In this document: positions 8,507 through 18,296 of the stretch, piece after piece
Numbering within the stretch: position 1 is the stretch's first letter
Layout: each line of letters begins with the position of its first letter
Source of the DNA: Tardiphaga sp.
GTDB lineage: Bacteria; Pseudomonadota; Alphaproteobacteria; Rhizobiales; Xanthobacteraceae
Length of the DNA: 64,000 nt
Direction of reading: 5' to 3'
Assembly: GCA_030147505.1 (NCBI GenBank)
Contig: JASBVG010000031.1
Span: 62,001-126,000 of the forward strand
Notes under the pieces: model-generated
Seen by the model: only the letters and a program-made list of their open reading frames with translations
The model's database searches: none
What the model was told of the DNA's origin: nothing
Translations under genes and position numbers: made by a program

Positions 8507-10595
8507 GTGACGATCCTCCGTTGTCGATCAGTTTGAGCGTGGGCTTCGGATCGCCCGAAGCGCCGTCGATGACTTCCCGCACGAACGCGACGGATTCGCC
8601 CTTCAAGATCGCCTTGGCGACCGGGACGAACCGGGCCAGCCAGCGTGCTTCCGAAATCGAGAACCTCATCTGAGATGATCCCATCGCCCGCAACGCTGCC
8701 GCAGGGTCGAACGGCAGGTCGGAAACGTCCGCCACGCGCTCGAAAGTCTCGTCCACGATCGATGCCAGAGCGTAGCTGCCCGCGTTCCGGTCGATCCATC
8801 CCTCGGCACGGAATGCCGATGTCTCCTTCGGTGCGTCACCGTCGTCTCCGGAGCGCGTCACGCAGATCAAGAATTCCTCCGGAATGGCGCGCTGCTTGCC
8901 GGCTCGGCGAAGCCCGTCGAGCCAGAAGCCGGATGGAGACAGCTCCGCGCGCCGGATCGCGCACAGCCTGACCTGCGGTTTGCCTCGCGTCGCCGAGAGC
9001 GCCTGCCCAAGCACAGTAGGCGTTCCGCCGGCACCCGGCCTGTGCCAGAGATCGTCAAGAGTGATGACGGTCGGATCGCAGTCGAACGCGATCATGGCAC
9101 CGCCTGCGAGCATCGACGACAGGATGTCCAGAACTTCGTCCGATTCCGGGCCCTCGATGACCGGGACCGCTCCGCTCAACACCAGCGCAGCGAGCTTGGC
9201 AACGTTCCACCGTCCCGGCTCGGTCAGGAGGTGGGATGCCTTGAGCCAATCCTGGATGTCGCCCAGCGCCAACGGCGCGGCGGTCGGAGCCGCTTCGACG
9301 AGCGGAAACAGCGGCGTCTCGTCAGCATCTGCCGAGGTGTCGCGTTTGCCCTGCAGCGCCTGATCCATGCGCAGAAGACGGTCGATGTCGGACTTGCGAT
9401 CAGCTACCTCGGCGGCGAGGCGTGCCGCGTCGGTCTCCAGAGCCTCGATCTCGTCCTGCTTGCCGCGATGCGCCGCATCCAGCGCATCGCGTGACCGTTC
9501 CAGATCGCCCACGGCCCGCTCGAGCGCCGTTTTCCGAACCTCGATCGCCGCCAGTGCGGCATTTCGCTCGGTATCGATCTTCTCCTGAAGATCCTGAAGT
9601 CCGGATGCCTCGAGGTCGTCCAGCTCGGCCTTGAGCTTCTCGCGGCGCTCGCGTCTCACGACGTCGAACTCGGTCTCCAATGCGGCGGTCATATCAGCCG
9701 TGAGAGCGGCACGCCTCTCTTCGACGGCGTCCGAAGTCAACCGGGAAATCTCCCCCTCGATCCTCGAGGCAATCACGGGATCGCGCCGTAGCGCGGTCAT
9801 GAAGTCCGCGACCATGGAGGGATTCGAAGTCATGACCTCTCCGAGGCGTTTCGACCTGGAGATCTCGTCGACAATCACGGGATCCGGGTTGCCCGCTCCG
9901 GACAGCAGAGTTTCAAGCCTTCCCGCGTGTCCGACGAGCGTAGCGGCGATGGCCGCCCTCGCCTTCTCCTCCTCGTCGCCATCGGACAACGCGGCACGGA
10001 TGATCTGACCGACATATTCGGCATCGCTCATCCAATTGGCCACCCGGACTTCGGGCAACTGATGGTTTTTCTCGATGAGCGAGATCGAGCCGCCCGGCGT
10101 CGGGATTCCCAGTATCTTGCCGGACTCGAACTTGAACACCGGAAGACGCGCCATGTCGGCGGACGTCGCGCGGCTCCTGCCGTCGTCCGCCTTGACCATC
10201 TTCACGACGATCATCTCGTCGACACCGATCCGGTAGACCTTTTCCCCAACGAAGCCATCCTGCAGTCCGGTCTCGACCAGCAGCCTCCGGGCAGCCGCCT
10301 GCCCGGAAAGCCCGCTCAGATCCTCGAACGGGAGCAGCTTTTTCGATGTCGGCGAGATCCACCGCCTCCGGCGCGGAGGCCCGTCCAAAACCGGTTTCGC
10401 GATCACCCAGTCGTCCGGCTTCAGGAACGCGCGTGCGCCCCGGAGCTCGATCTCGCCGTCCGGCGGGAAATCGGTCTGCGACGTGTGGGTGAGATCGCGC
10501 ATCACTCCGTCGACCGATTGCGCGCGCGCCTTCATGAACACGGAGTCGCGCATGCGCGTGCACTGACCGACTACGAATGTGTTGCTCGCGCTCAT
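8499..10595 (-). CDS. druG: Druantia type II protein DruG
   Basis: A 698-residue protein assigned by position between druF and druE. No catalytic motif is recognisable. A long charged coiled coil occupies roughly residues 300-425 (repeated Leu/Glu/Arg/Ala heptads), flanked by globular regions. The start is ATG at 10595, which overlaps the druF TGA as ATGA; this fits the operon better than the longer open frame that runs back to 10721 inside druF. The druE GTG lies within its last codons. It probably acts as a structural or adaptor subunit, which is inference only. Confidence 0.8.
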   Translation of the reverse strand: MSASNTFVVGQCTRMRDSVFMKARAQSVDGVMRDLTHTSQTDFPPDGEIELRGARAFLKPDDWVIAKPVLDGPPRRRRWISPTSKKLLPFEDLSGLSGQAAARRLLVETGLQDGFVGEKVYRIGVDEMIVVKMVKADDGRSRATSADMARLPVFKFESGKILGIPTPGGSISLIEKNHQLPEVRVANWMSDAEYVGQIIRAALSDGDEEEKARAAIAATLVGHAGRLETLLSGAGNPDPVIVDEISRSKRLGEVMTSNPSMVADFMTALRRDPVIASRIEGEISRLTSDAVEERRAALTADMTAALETEFDVVRRERREKLKAELDDLEASGLQDLQEKIDTERNAALAAIEVRKTALERAVGDLERSRDALDAAHRGKQDEIEALETDAARLAAEVADRKSDIDRLLRMDQALQGKRDTSADADETPLFPLVEAAPTAAPLALGDIQDWLKASHLLTEPGRWNVAKLAALVLSGAVPVIEGPESDEVLDILSSMLAGGAMIAFDCDPTVITLDDLWHRPGAGGTPTVLGQALSATRGKPQVRLCAIRRAELSPSGFWLDGLRRAGKQRAIPEEFLICVTRSGDDGDAPKETSAFRAEGWIDRNAGSYALASIVDETFERVADVSDLPFDPAAALRAMGSSQMRFSISEARWLARFVPVAKAILKGESVAFVREVIDGASGDPKPTLKLIDNGGSSRA

Positions 10596-13150
10596 GGATT
10601 GCTCCGCTGCGTCGTTTCGAACGGTGTTCGCCCGGATATCAGGCGTCCATCGGTGAAGATCAGTCGTTCCGCGTAGCCGCTGCGCCTGCTCGACGCGACG
10701 GCGTCCCAGGACGGTCGACACGTCTTCTCCACGGCGACCGCGCCGGGCATCAATCTCGCTATGGAAGCCGCCTGGCCCGCGCCCGACGCATAAGCGTAGC
10801 CGCCGGACGGGAGCACTTCGGCATTCCTCAGATTTTCATAGCGAAGCCATTTGGCGATCCGGTCGGGCAGAAAACCGTCACGCCCCAGCCGCACCAGTCT
10901 GTCGGCTTCGAACCGGTACATCGCCTTTCCCGCCGCCAGATGAGCGTGCACGATGGCGCCGCAGCGGGACACGAACCTTCGCTCGGGACACGCCCCTGCT
11001 ACGACGTAGACGTCGTGGTCTCGCTCTCCCAGATGGACCCAACGCGTGAGGGTCACGGACGATGCGGCCCCGTCGAACGTGAAGCGCCCAGCGTCCCACG
11101 ACCATGCAGACTGCTTCCGGTAGGCGTCCAGACGACGCTGCGGATCATCGTCGAACGCGGCCGGACGACGCCCCGGCATCTTCGCGGTCGTCGAAGGCCA
11201 TCCAAGCCGCGCCTTGAGATCTTCGATCGGTGCTCCGACGGCACCGACAAGCGGCACGCTCCACGGCGACGTCATACGTCGGAACGGCTTTCCGCCGAGC
11301 GACTTCACGGCCCGCTCGAAATCACGGCGTTGCAACGTGGCAAGGCTCCCGTCTAGCAGCACGACATCCTCGCTTCGGGAACGCAGCGGCACCAGCGTCG
11401 CGGGCAACAGGCCCCACATCCGCCCCCTGAAGCGGGCCCGCAGGAAGGGCGTCAGGAACGCTGCGTCCTGCAAGCTTCGTAGGAAGTCCCAGGGACCGAT
11501 GTCGTCCGGAAGGGTCCTTTCGAGCAGCTCGATCAGTTCGGCCTCGCCCCACCCCCTGCGGCCACCGGCATAGATCGCCTCCAGAAGGTCGTCCAACGGC
11601 TCGGACACCGCATCCCAATCCCGGGGAGCCTCGACAACCTGCGATGCCAACTCCGCTACGTCCGTCCATTCCGGCAATGCCACCGTGCCGGATGGCATCT
11701 GCGGCTCGTGGACGAAGGCGTCCGCGACGAAGCGCAACCGCGCCGCGGTAGTAGATGAACAGCGGAGTTCGAAGGTGCCTGCGAGCGGGCGTCGCGACCT
11801 GATCGCATAGAGACCAGTCTCCATCTCCTTGCAGACGACGTTCGGGGATGAGTCCCCTCCCTCGGCGACGACCGTCGGCATGCCGAGGTCGGTCGATACC
11901 CGGGGAAGTACGGTGCGCCTTCCGAGCCAATGATGGTCGGTCCGCACGCCGCCCGACACGGTCACGCCGGTGATGAGCTGCGGCGGCTCCTCCTTCGCGA
12001 GAAGACGGCGCAGGGCGTCCTCGGCCTTCGCGATCGACACGGGATCTTCGGTGAGGCTCCAGTCTCCGCTCGGGCGCATCCTGCCCAGCTTCGCACCGAC
12101 CATCGCTGCGACGCGCGAACTCACCCCTACCTTGACTTCGCCCCGGCAGTCCGAAAACCGGGGCACCGCGGACCATCGGGCGGAGCCGACGCGCTTGAAC
12201 ACGACATATCCGGCCTCCGAGACCATGCGGAGATTCGAGTGGCCGAGGCCGCTCACGGCCTGGACCGCCCCCTGCAGCGTGGCATGCACGCTCGCGCGAT
12301 CCGGATCGCCGGCGACGTCGATCTTGAAATGCGGCAGACCGTCCTCGTCCGGATACACCTCCAGCAGGACATCCATCGGCATGTCGACGTTCCGACCCGC
12401 GGCCACCGCAAGAACGAACTTCCAGAAGCGATGGTCGGCAAGCGTGCGCTGGTCGGCAAGATACGCCGAATAGAACTCATCGAAGGCGTCGTGAAGCCCT
12501 TTGGACGCGCTCGATCGATCGACGAAATTACGGAGCGCCGCAAGCATCGCGCGCTCGTTCGAAGCTATCTCGGGGTTCTGCTCGAAGAAATGTCCGAGAA
12601 GAGTGTGGTCGCGACGCGACGGGAAGGACAGGCGCGCGGTGTGACCGATTTGAACCCAACCGTTGTCGTCCGGGAGGACGAGCTTCCGGAAAGGCCGGCC
12701 CTCCTTCGCCTGGCGCGCGAGCCAGGCCCGGAGCGCCTTCCACATGACCGCGACGCCCGACAGCTTCGAGAACGTCCTGTCGACGCCGAGGAAGGCCGCC
12801 AGCTTCGGTCTGAACTGGTCGGAGACGCCGTCGCCGTCCCTCTGGCTGTCGACGAAGATGGTCAGCGCAAGATAGGCGAAGCAGCCCGGACAGTCGGACG
12901 CGAGCTTGCGGTCGAATCGCCCCTCCTCCAGCGCGTCGTAGAGCGCCCATCGTTTCGTGAGAAGCGCCTTCCGGAACGACGAGACTGCTTCAGCGCCCGC
13001 CGAAGCGTCGAAGCCGGCCGCGATGGCCAACGTCTCGGGACTGATGTCGAAGGATTTGATCGGACCGACGCCCTCGCCCGCGGATGTCAGGAAGCGCCGC
13101 GTCAGCGCTCCTTCCCAATCTGCCAGGCTGCGCGGCAGGTCGGCGGCCAT
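10592..13150 (-). CDS. druF: Druantia type II protein DruF
   Basis: An 852-residue protein, second gene of the operon. I see no Walker, nuclease or methylase motif. It is predicted soluble with mixed alpha/beta character, and its role is unknown. The start is ATG at 13150, two bases after the druM TGA (TGAGATG). The frame is open further upstream into druM, but that extension would overlap it by 160 bases and is not used. The stop overlaps the druG start by ATGA, so druM-druF-druG-druE reads as one coupled transcript. Confidence 0.8.
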   Translation of the reverse strand: MAADLPRSLADWEGALTRRFLTSAGEGVGPIKSFDISPETLAIAAGFDASAGAEAVSSFRKALLTKRWALYDALEEGRFDRKLASDCPGCFAYLALTIFVDSQRDGDGVSDQFRPKLAAFLGVDRTFSKLSGVAVMWKALRAWLARQAKEGRPFRKLVLPDDNGWVQIGHTARLSFPSRRDHTLLGHFFEQNPEIASNERAMLAALRNFVDRSSASKGLHDAFDEFYSAYLADQRTLADHRFWKFVLAVAAGRNVDMPMDVLLEVYPDEDGLPHFKIDVAGDPDRASVHATLQGAVQAVSGLGHSNLRMVSEAGYVVFKRVGSARWSAVPRFSDCRGEVKVGVSSRVAAMVGAKLGRMRPSGDWSLTEDPVSIAKAEDALRRLLAKEEPPQLITGVTVSGGVRTDHHWLGRRTVLPRVSTDLGMPTVVAEGGDSSPNVVCKEMETGLYAIRSRRPLAGTFELRCSSTTAARLRFVADAFVHEPQMPSGTVALPEWTDVAELASQVVEAPRDWDAVSEPLDDLLEAIYAGGRRGWGEAELIELLERTLPDDIGPWDFLRSLQDAAFLTPFLRARFRGRMWGLLPATLVPLRSRSEDVVLLDGSLATLQRRDFERAVKSLGGKPFRRMTSPWSVPLVGAVGAPIEDLKARLGWPSTTAKMPGRRPAAFDDDPQRRLDAYRKQSAWSWDAGRFTFDGAASSVTLTRWVHLGERDHDVYVVAGACPERRFVSRCGAIVHAHLAAGKAMYRFEADRLVRLGRDGFLPDRIAKWLRYENLRNAEVLPSGGYAYASGAGQAASIARLMPGAVAVEKTCRPSWDAVASSRRSGYAERLIFTDGRLISGRTPFETTQRSNP

Positions 13151-13151
13151 C

Positions 13152-14375
13152 TCACACCCGAAGCTCGAGTTGATCGCGCCGGCGCCCTTGGGACGGAAGC
13201 TGGGTAAGCCCGACCGCCTCGCCGCCCTTGCCCGCGCCGCGGACCGAGCGCAACAGCGGATTGAAGAGCTTCGAGCGAAGGAATGCGACGACGGGCACGG
13301 CGACGCCGTCACCGATCACCTTGAACGCGAAGTCGTACATCTCCGGAAGCTTGTAGTCGCCCTTGAGCCCCATCAGAGATGCTGCTTCCGCGGGCGAGAG
13401 AAGACGTGTCCGGACGTTGGAGCCGTTCACGACGATCACCCGGGGTCTCGATCCGCCGCCCTTTGGGGTCCGCAGGCAGCCGGCGAGTCCCCGGAAGCAG
13501 ATCTCGGTCCTTTGAACCGTCTTCCCGTCCAGAGGCCGCATGCGCAGGGATAGCGTGCCGACCACACGCTTGCCGGACTTCTTTGCCTCCGACAACTTCT
13601 GCCTATGGATATCGGACATCATCCCGATGAGACGTCTGGTCTCCGCGGGCGTATGCCATTCCACGCCGACCGGCTTCTCCTTCACGACCCTGTTGAGCGT
13701 CTTGGCAAGCTGCGGAGGTGTGCCGAGATTGAACCAGATCCATTGTTCGCGGCACTGCGGCGACAGCTTCTCGACCGCTGCGACGAGCGGGTCCGGATGC
13801 CAGGTCGGATGCGGGCCCGCACGGACGAGTTCGGGCGCGATCCTCGCGGACTTCGACACGGCCACGATGAACACCCGCTGCCGCGATTGCGGAAGGAAAT
13901 GTCTGGCGTCGACCATGACGGCACCGGTCCGCATGCCGAGGCGGTCCAGAGCGGCAACGACGGTCTTGAATTCCTCGCCACCGTTGGTCGTCAGCAGTCC
14001 GACGACGTTCTCCAGAACGACGAGGCGCGGCAGCCGGCCGTTCGCCTTGAGACGCTTCATCAGGTCGATGAAGGCCCAAAATGTCCCTGAGCGGGTGCGG
14101 TTGGCCCCTCCGGCCTGGCCGATGCCGAGGCCGTTGCCGGCGGTCGACAGGTCCTGGCAAGGAAAGGACGCCCATGCGAGGTCGGCGCGACGGCCAAGGC
14201 TCTCCGGTTCGACGTTGGCGATGTCCTCATAAAGGATCTCGGCATCGCCCCAGTTGTCCGCATACACCCGAGCCTTCAGCGCATCGAAATCGTTCGCGAA
14301 CTGGCATTTCCACCGGCCACCCAGACCGGCGCGCACCATTCCTCCACCAGCGAAGAATTCCAGGTAGCTCGGCAC
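13152..14375 (-). CDS. druM: C5-cytosine DNA methyltransferase DruM (Druantia type II)
   Basis: Transfers a methyl group from SAM to C5 of cytosine. Conserved C5-MTase motifs appear in order: motif I EFFAGGGM at the N-terminus, motif IV with catalytic Cys (SFPCQDLS), motif VI ENV (LVVLENVVG), motif VIII QSRQRVF, and motif X GDGVAVPVV near the C-terminus. The region between VIII and X would be the target-recognition domain. GTG at 14375 gives a start right before motif I, as is usual for this family; ATG at 14444 would add 23 residues unlike the family. A methylase at the head of a druF/druG/druE cluster is the signature of Druantia type II, where it presumably marks self DNA. Confidence 0.88.
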   Translation of the reverse strand: MPSYLEFFAGGGMVRAGLGGRWKCQFANDFDALKARVYADNWGDAEILYEDIANVEPESLGRRADLAWASFPCQDLSTAGNGLGIGQAGGANRTRSGTFWAFIDLMKRLKANGRLPRLVVLENVVGLLTTNGGEEFKTVVAALDRLGMRTGAVMVDARHFLPQSRQRVFIVAVSKSARIAPELVRAGPHPTWHPDPLVAAVEKLSPQCREQWIWFNLGTPPQLAKTLNRVVKEKPVGVEWHTPAETRRLIGMMSDIHRQKLSEAKKSGKRVVGTLSLRMRPLDGKTVQRTEICFRGLAGCLRTPKGGGSRPRVIVVNGSNVRTRLLSPAEAASLMGLKGDYKLPEMYDFAFKVIGDGVAVPVVAFLRSKLFNPLLRSVRGAGKGGEAVGLTQLPSQGRRRDQLELRV

Positions 14376-14520
14376 GTCAGACGCCCTTTCCGCTCTTCGC
14401 GGACACTGTCGGTGCCAGCGCAGCAAAAGACCAGACGCGCGCATGCGGCCTCGATGCGTCGAGTGCTTGAAATATCTCCATCTCCAGCCCCAGCTTCAAA
14501 ATCGGGAGAGCCCCGAGCTC

Positions 14521-14584
14521 CGTGCCCACGAAAGCAGCAGAATCGTGGCACGGGTTACTTTATACCGCAACTACAATCAGTTGC
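14521..14584 (-). promoter_or_regulatory. druM promoter with dyad operator and leader hairpin
   Basis: On the minus strand a TATAAA -10-like box lies at 14564-14559. Directly upstream is a perfect dyad, GCAACT-N6-AGTTGC, at 14567-14584, well placed for a repressor or activator. About where transcription would start, a hairpin forms between 14521-14531 and 14543-14552 (CGTGCCCACGA with TCGTGGCACG), i.e. in the 5' leader of the Druantia mRNA. No good -35 hexamer is visible. Confidence 0.45.
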
Positions 14585-14903
14585 GTCTTTAGTCGACAAA
14601 TCCAAATCCGCGCCGATGCCCGGCCCTTAGGTCGATTTAAGTCGTCACAAAAGACGGTGGCCGGAATTAAGTGCTCATATGAGACATAGCTGGACGCTTG
14701 GAAGGCCGTATATCGCCAGCTTGCGCAGCGCGGCCGCAAGAGCAAAGCGAGCATCGAAGGATTGCCTTGGCGGCGGTTTTTTCTAAATGTAGCCAGTTCG
14801 CCGCACGTCCACCAGGATCGGAGGACGGCTTTTTGACCCAGTAGAGTCGCCGATCTTCCCGTCGGCCGGTGCCAACAAGAATGCGCTACGAACATCACCA
14901 CCT
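14585..14903. other. Intergenic stretch without a recognisable gene
   Basis: About 320 bases between the Druantia promoter and the outer-membrane gene. Short open frames exist on both strands, but none has a good start, signal or family resemblance. I see no RNA gene or repeat. Confidence 0.4.
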
Positions 14904-15752
14904 TTAAAACCGCGCCGACACCCCGATGAAGGGATTGTAGCGTGCAGAAGCTGCGGTCACGCCGAAGTTCACGCCGCCATCGATCTGCACGTTCGGGGTG
15001 ATCCGATAGGCCAGCCCTCCACCGACCAAGCCGATGTCTCCCATCCCTTCGCGAAGCCCAGTCCTCGCGGCGATCTCGCCATAGGTCGAGAACTTGTCGG
15101 TCCATGCGTAACCGATCGTCATCGAAGCGGTCGTCTCCATGTGACGGCCGACCACATCGAGGTTCTGCACAGAGTGAAGGCCTGCGTTGATTCCGAGCGA
15201 GAAGTTGCCCCCAAGGTCGGCAGCAAAGAATGTCTGCAGGCCTCCGTCGAGGGCTTCCGGACTGATGCCGTTGTGGCTCTCGGTCGGAAGAGAGACATAG
15301 GGCAGTACGGCGAACGCGGTCGTGCTCGTCTTTCCAAAAGTATCGTTGCCCCAGAGATTCCACTTTGCTCGTAGGACGACGGCGCCCGATCCGGACGCTG
15401 TCCGTGCCGCCTTCGGACCGGCGATCCGTTGCCTGGCATAGGGAGCCACGATGATCGTGGCCTCCAGATCGCTGGTGAGGCCGATCCGGATATTGCTGCC
15501 AAAGAGCTCGTAGCCCTGACCAACGGCCCCTTCCGCGTCCGGGCGCGACCGCGCGAAACCGAACGCCGTCGTCTCGACCTGAACGCGCCCGGCATCCACG
15601 GTGAACGGCACTTCCGTTATGTCCGGCCGATCCGTGGTCATGTCGCGCAGCAGCCGGTCCGGAGTGGGATTGGCCAGCGAATAGCCGGTCTTGTCGTCGG
15701 CAGCGGAGGTCCGCAGGTCTCCGAAGACGAAAAACGCGCAGCAGGCCGCCAT
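14904..15752 (-). CDS. Outer-membrane beta-barrel protein (MetA phenol-degradation/transporter family)
   Basis: Predicted outer-membrane barrel of about 282 residues. After a short hydrophobic leader (MAACCAFFVF...SAA) the mature part is rich in alternating hydrophobic strands with many Gly and aromatic residues, and it ends in Phe (GVSARF), the usual barrel C-terminus. It resembles the family annotated as putative MetA-pathway phenol-degradation outer-membrane proteins, whose substrates are poorly known. Start choice is uncertain: ATG 15752 gives a signal peptide, whereas 15860 adds 36 residues. Neither has a strong ribosome-binding site. It is not obviously linked to the Druantia operon. 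Confidence 0.65.
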   Translation of the reverse strand: MAACCAFFVFGDLRTSAADDKTGYSLANPTPDRLLRDMTTDRPDITEVPFTVDAGRVQVETTAFGFARSRPDAEGAVGQGYELFGSNIRIGLTSDLEATIIVAPYARQRIAGPKAARTASGSGAVVLRAKWNLWGNDTFGKTSTTAFAVLPYVSLPTESHNGISPEALDGGLQTFFAADLGGNFSLGINAGLHSVQNLDVVGRHMETTASMTIGYAWTDKFSTYGEIAARTGLREGMGDIGLVGGGLAYRITPNVQIDGGVNFGVTAASARYNPFIGVSARF

Positions 15753-15968
15753 GAAGGTGCAGCGCCGCCCTGCGCGGTTCGCCTCCGACGGCGTCGTCCC
15801 CAACCACGCTTCGCCAACAAAGTGCCGGCAGCACAATCTGCTAATGCAAGTCATTCGCAAATAGAGACGGCACTGCGATCACGTGTCAAGCTGTTGCGAA
15901 TGACTTGCAAAAAGAAACAGGCGCCCTCAGGCGCCTGTCGAGTTCGATCCAGTCGGATTGGTCACCAG

Positions 15969-16442
15969 TCAGTGGTGGCCGCCTCCGCCGTGGCCAAACC
16001 CGCCGTGCCCAAAGCCACCATGCCCGAAGCCGCCATGATGCCCATACCCGGCGTGTCCGAACCCGCCGCCGTGATGTCTGAACCCATGACCGAAGCCGAA
16101 GCCGCCGAAACCGAACGGTCGGCCATAGCCACCGTAGTAGCCGCCACCGTAGTAGGCCGGCTGCCAACCGCCGTAGTCGTATCCGGAATAGGCCGGCTGG
16201 AGGTACTGCGACCGATAGTGCCGGGCGTAGCCGGACCCATACATGCGATGATGACCGCGATGCGCGTGGTGTCGATGCGAACGATGATGACGTCGGCTTG
16301 CTCCGACGTCCGTCGCCTTGCTCTTCGCCGAAGTCGAAGCCTTCTGCGAATGCTGCGACGCTGCGATCGCGCCGGTGCTCATGAGCGTGCCCGAGAAGGC
16401 GATGGTAGCCGTCAACGCAGCAGCGCTTATCCAACTCTTCAT
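15969..16442 (-). CDS. Exported His/Gly/Tyr-rich protein
   Basis: A 157-residue secreted protein of unknown function. The signal peptide is MKSWISAAALTATIAF followed by SGTLMSTGAIAA. A His/Arg-rich stretch (HHRSHRHHAHRGHH) follows, then a Tyr/Gly-rich middle, then tandem FGHGG units ending HGGGGHH. Such sequences bind metal ions or are disordered cell-surface proteins. The start at 16442 is supported by AAGGAT upstream. The low-complexity composition makes homology assignment unreliable. Confidence 0.75.
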   Translation of the reverse strand: MKSWISAAALTATIAFSGTLMSTGAIAASQHSQKASTSAKSKATDVGASRRHHRSHRHHAHRGHHRMYGSGYARHYRSQYLQPAYSGYDYGGWQPAYYGGGYYGGYGRPFGFGGFGFGHGFRHHGGGFGHAGYGHHGGFGHGGFGHGGFGHGGGGHH

Positions 16443-16694
16443 TTCGTATCCTTGTGTTTTCCCAGCGCAGACCAATGCCCAAGACACGCGCTGTTTCCAG
16501 CGAAACGTCCGAAACGCCATCACGATCGCGCGAAGCGTCGAGTGTTGCAAAAACACAGCGGATAAATCCGATGATTTCATCATGCAATTCGATTGCTCTT
16601 CCGGCTCCGCTACTACACTTCGGAATTTCAATTTGTTCGACGACATTGACCATCCGCTCTGGCGTCCATCGATCAAGGTTGCTATCTCCGCCGC

Positions 16695-18203
16695 ATGCGA
16701 CGAATTGCAGCGAACGAAACCAACGAAGACGACGCTGCGAAAGCGACAAGCTCCGCCGGGCAAGACGAAGTTTCAGCCGCTTCGAACGAACGGATCATCG
16801 GCCCCCTGCTCTACCTGCAAGGCCATCACGACGGGCATCTACACCTCGTAGCGATCGTCGTGGCACCGAGCAGGAATGATCTGCCCGTCCTTCGGACGGT
16901 GAAGGGATTCGCAACGGCATCGTGCATCCTCGAATGCGATGGCCACCGCGTGCTCCGCTACGAATTCGACCTCGCGGCGTCCGCCGGCGACTTCTACGAA
17001 ATCGACGGCAAGCGATACGACATCCGGACTTCTTTCGATGGCGACATCCGCGTGGCGTTCGTTTCCTGCAATGGCCAGGAAGCGGGAGACCGAGGCCGCG
17101 ACCCGGCCGAAAGAAACGCGATGTGGCGTCGCCTGGCGCGTGAACATGCCGACGCGCCCTTCAACCTCCTCTTGCACGGCGGCGACCAGATCTACGCCGA
17201 CGAGGTACTCGATGCGCATCCACTCATCCGTCGATGGGCCGATGGAGAGACCGTACGCCCGACGCAGGCCGAACTCGACGAGCTCGCCGGCGCGCTTCGC
17301 CGCGCCTTCTTCGCTCGGTACATTGGCGTCCTCGGCGAAGAGGAGAGCTCCTCGCTGATGTCGCGCATCCCGTCCCTCGCCGTCTGGGACGACCACGACA
17401 TCTGCGACGGATGGGGATCGATGCCCGCGGCGAAGCTCGACGCCCCGATAGGACAACTGCTGTTCGAGATCGCTCGCGAATTCTACCTGGTCTTCCAGTT
17501 CGGCAGCGCGCCGGACGACCTCCCCGAATGCATGATCGATCAGACCGGTACCAGCCTGACTTGGCACGTAAAGTTGCCCGGCCTCCATCTGATCGCTCCG
17601 GACCTTCGCTCGGAACGTCGCTGGGATCGCGTGATGGGCGAAGAGGGATGGCGCGCTTTCGACTTGGCCATGGCGCAAGTGGACACCGGACGGGTGCTGC
17701 TGCTCTCCAGCGTACCCGGTCTCGGTCCCCGCCTCTCATGGGTCGAAACGGCGCTCAATCTTCTGCCCAATATGCACAAGTACGAAGACGACCTCCGCGA
17801 CCAGTGGCAGAGCCGCGCGCACCGTATCGAATGGAAGCGTTTCTTGGAGCGCCTCGCGCAGGTCCACGACAATCCGGAGACCCCTGTCACCCTGCTCTCC
17901 GGCGAGATCCATCTAGCCACGCGCGCAACGTTCGACACGGCACCCGCGCCGATGCACCAACTGGTCGCCTCAGGCATTTCGCACCCCGCCCCCACCATCG
18001 CATACGCACTGGCCCTCGATCTTTTGGCGCGCTTCGGAGAAACGCCGGTGCCCGGCAAGCCAATTCGTCTCCACCCTTTGCCGAGCAAAACTTCGATCTA
18101 CACCTCGCAGCGCAACTATCTGGTGCTTGAGCGCAGGTCAGATGAATGGAAGGCCTGCTGGGAGCTCGAACGCGACGGACGTACGCCACCGCTGCGGCTC
18201 TGA
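16695..18203 (+). CDS. PhoD-like metallophosphatase
   Basis: Alkaline phosphatase D family phosphodiesterase/monoesterase, using a binuclear Fe/Ca-type centre in characterised members. Motifs seen are GGDQIYAD (162-169), WDDHD (231-235), DLRSER (304-309) and the C-terminal metal-binding LSGEIH (401-406). The length of 502 fits the family. The N-terminus has no signal peptide or Tat motif, unlike classical secreted PhoD, so a cytoplasmic enzyme is more likely. It stands alone between convergent small genes, and no PHO box is obvious upstream. Confidence 0.82.
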   Translation: MRRIAANETNEDDAAKATSSAGQDEVSAASNERIIGPLLYLQGHHDGHLHLVAIVVAPSRNDLPVLRTVKGFATASCILECDGHRVLRYEFDLAASAGDFYEIDGKRYDIRTSFDGDIRVAFVSCNGQEAGDRGRDPAERNAMWRRLAREHADAPFNLLLHGGDQIYADEVLDAHPLIRRWADGETVRPTQAELDELAGALRRAFFARYIGVLGEEESSSLMSRIPSLAVWDDHDICDGWGSMPAAKLDAPIGQLLFEIAREFYLVFQFGSAPDDLPECMIDQTGTSLTWHVKLPGLHLIAPDLRSERRWDRVMGEEGWRAFDLAMAQVDTGRVLLLSSVPGLGPRLSWVETALNLLPNMHKYEDDLRDQWQSRAHRIEWKRFLERLAQVHDNPETPVTLLSGEIHLATRATFDTAPAPMHQLVASGISHPAPTIAYALALDLLARFGETPVPGKPIRLHPLPSKTSIYTSQRNYLVLERRSDEWKACWELERDGRTPPLRL

Positions 18204-18296
18204 TCGTCTCTACGAAAACAAATCCGCCGCTAGAGGCAACTCCGGAACGATGCCGACAACGCGCTGTTCTAACGCCATCCAACAGGAGGCTTGAAC

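Noticed and set aside
2657-14375. DISARM system
   Set aside because: The helicase has a DUF1998-like end as in DISARM, but the two middle proteins and the gene order fit Druantia II, and no PLD-type drmC is present.
14560-15834. 424-residue minus-strand ORF
   Set aside because: Overlaps the outer-membrane barrel gene in another frame on the same strand; Arg-rich, no signal or domain.
16571-16581. ATGATTTCATC site shared with 45931
   Set aside because: Eleven-base match of an AT-rich palindromic core; too short to claim a common regulator without a genome-wide count.
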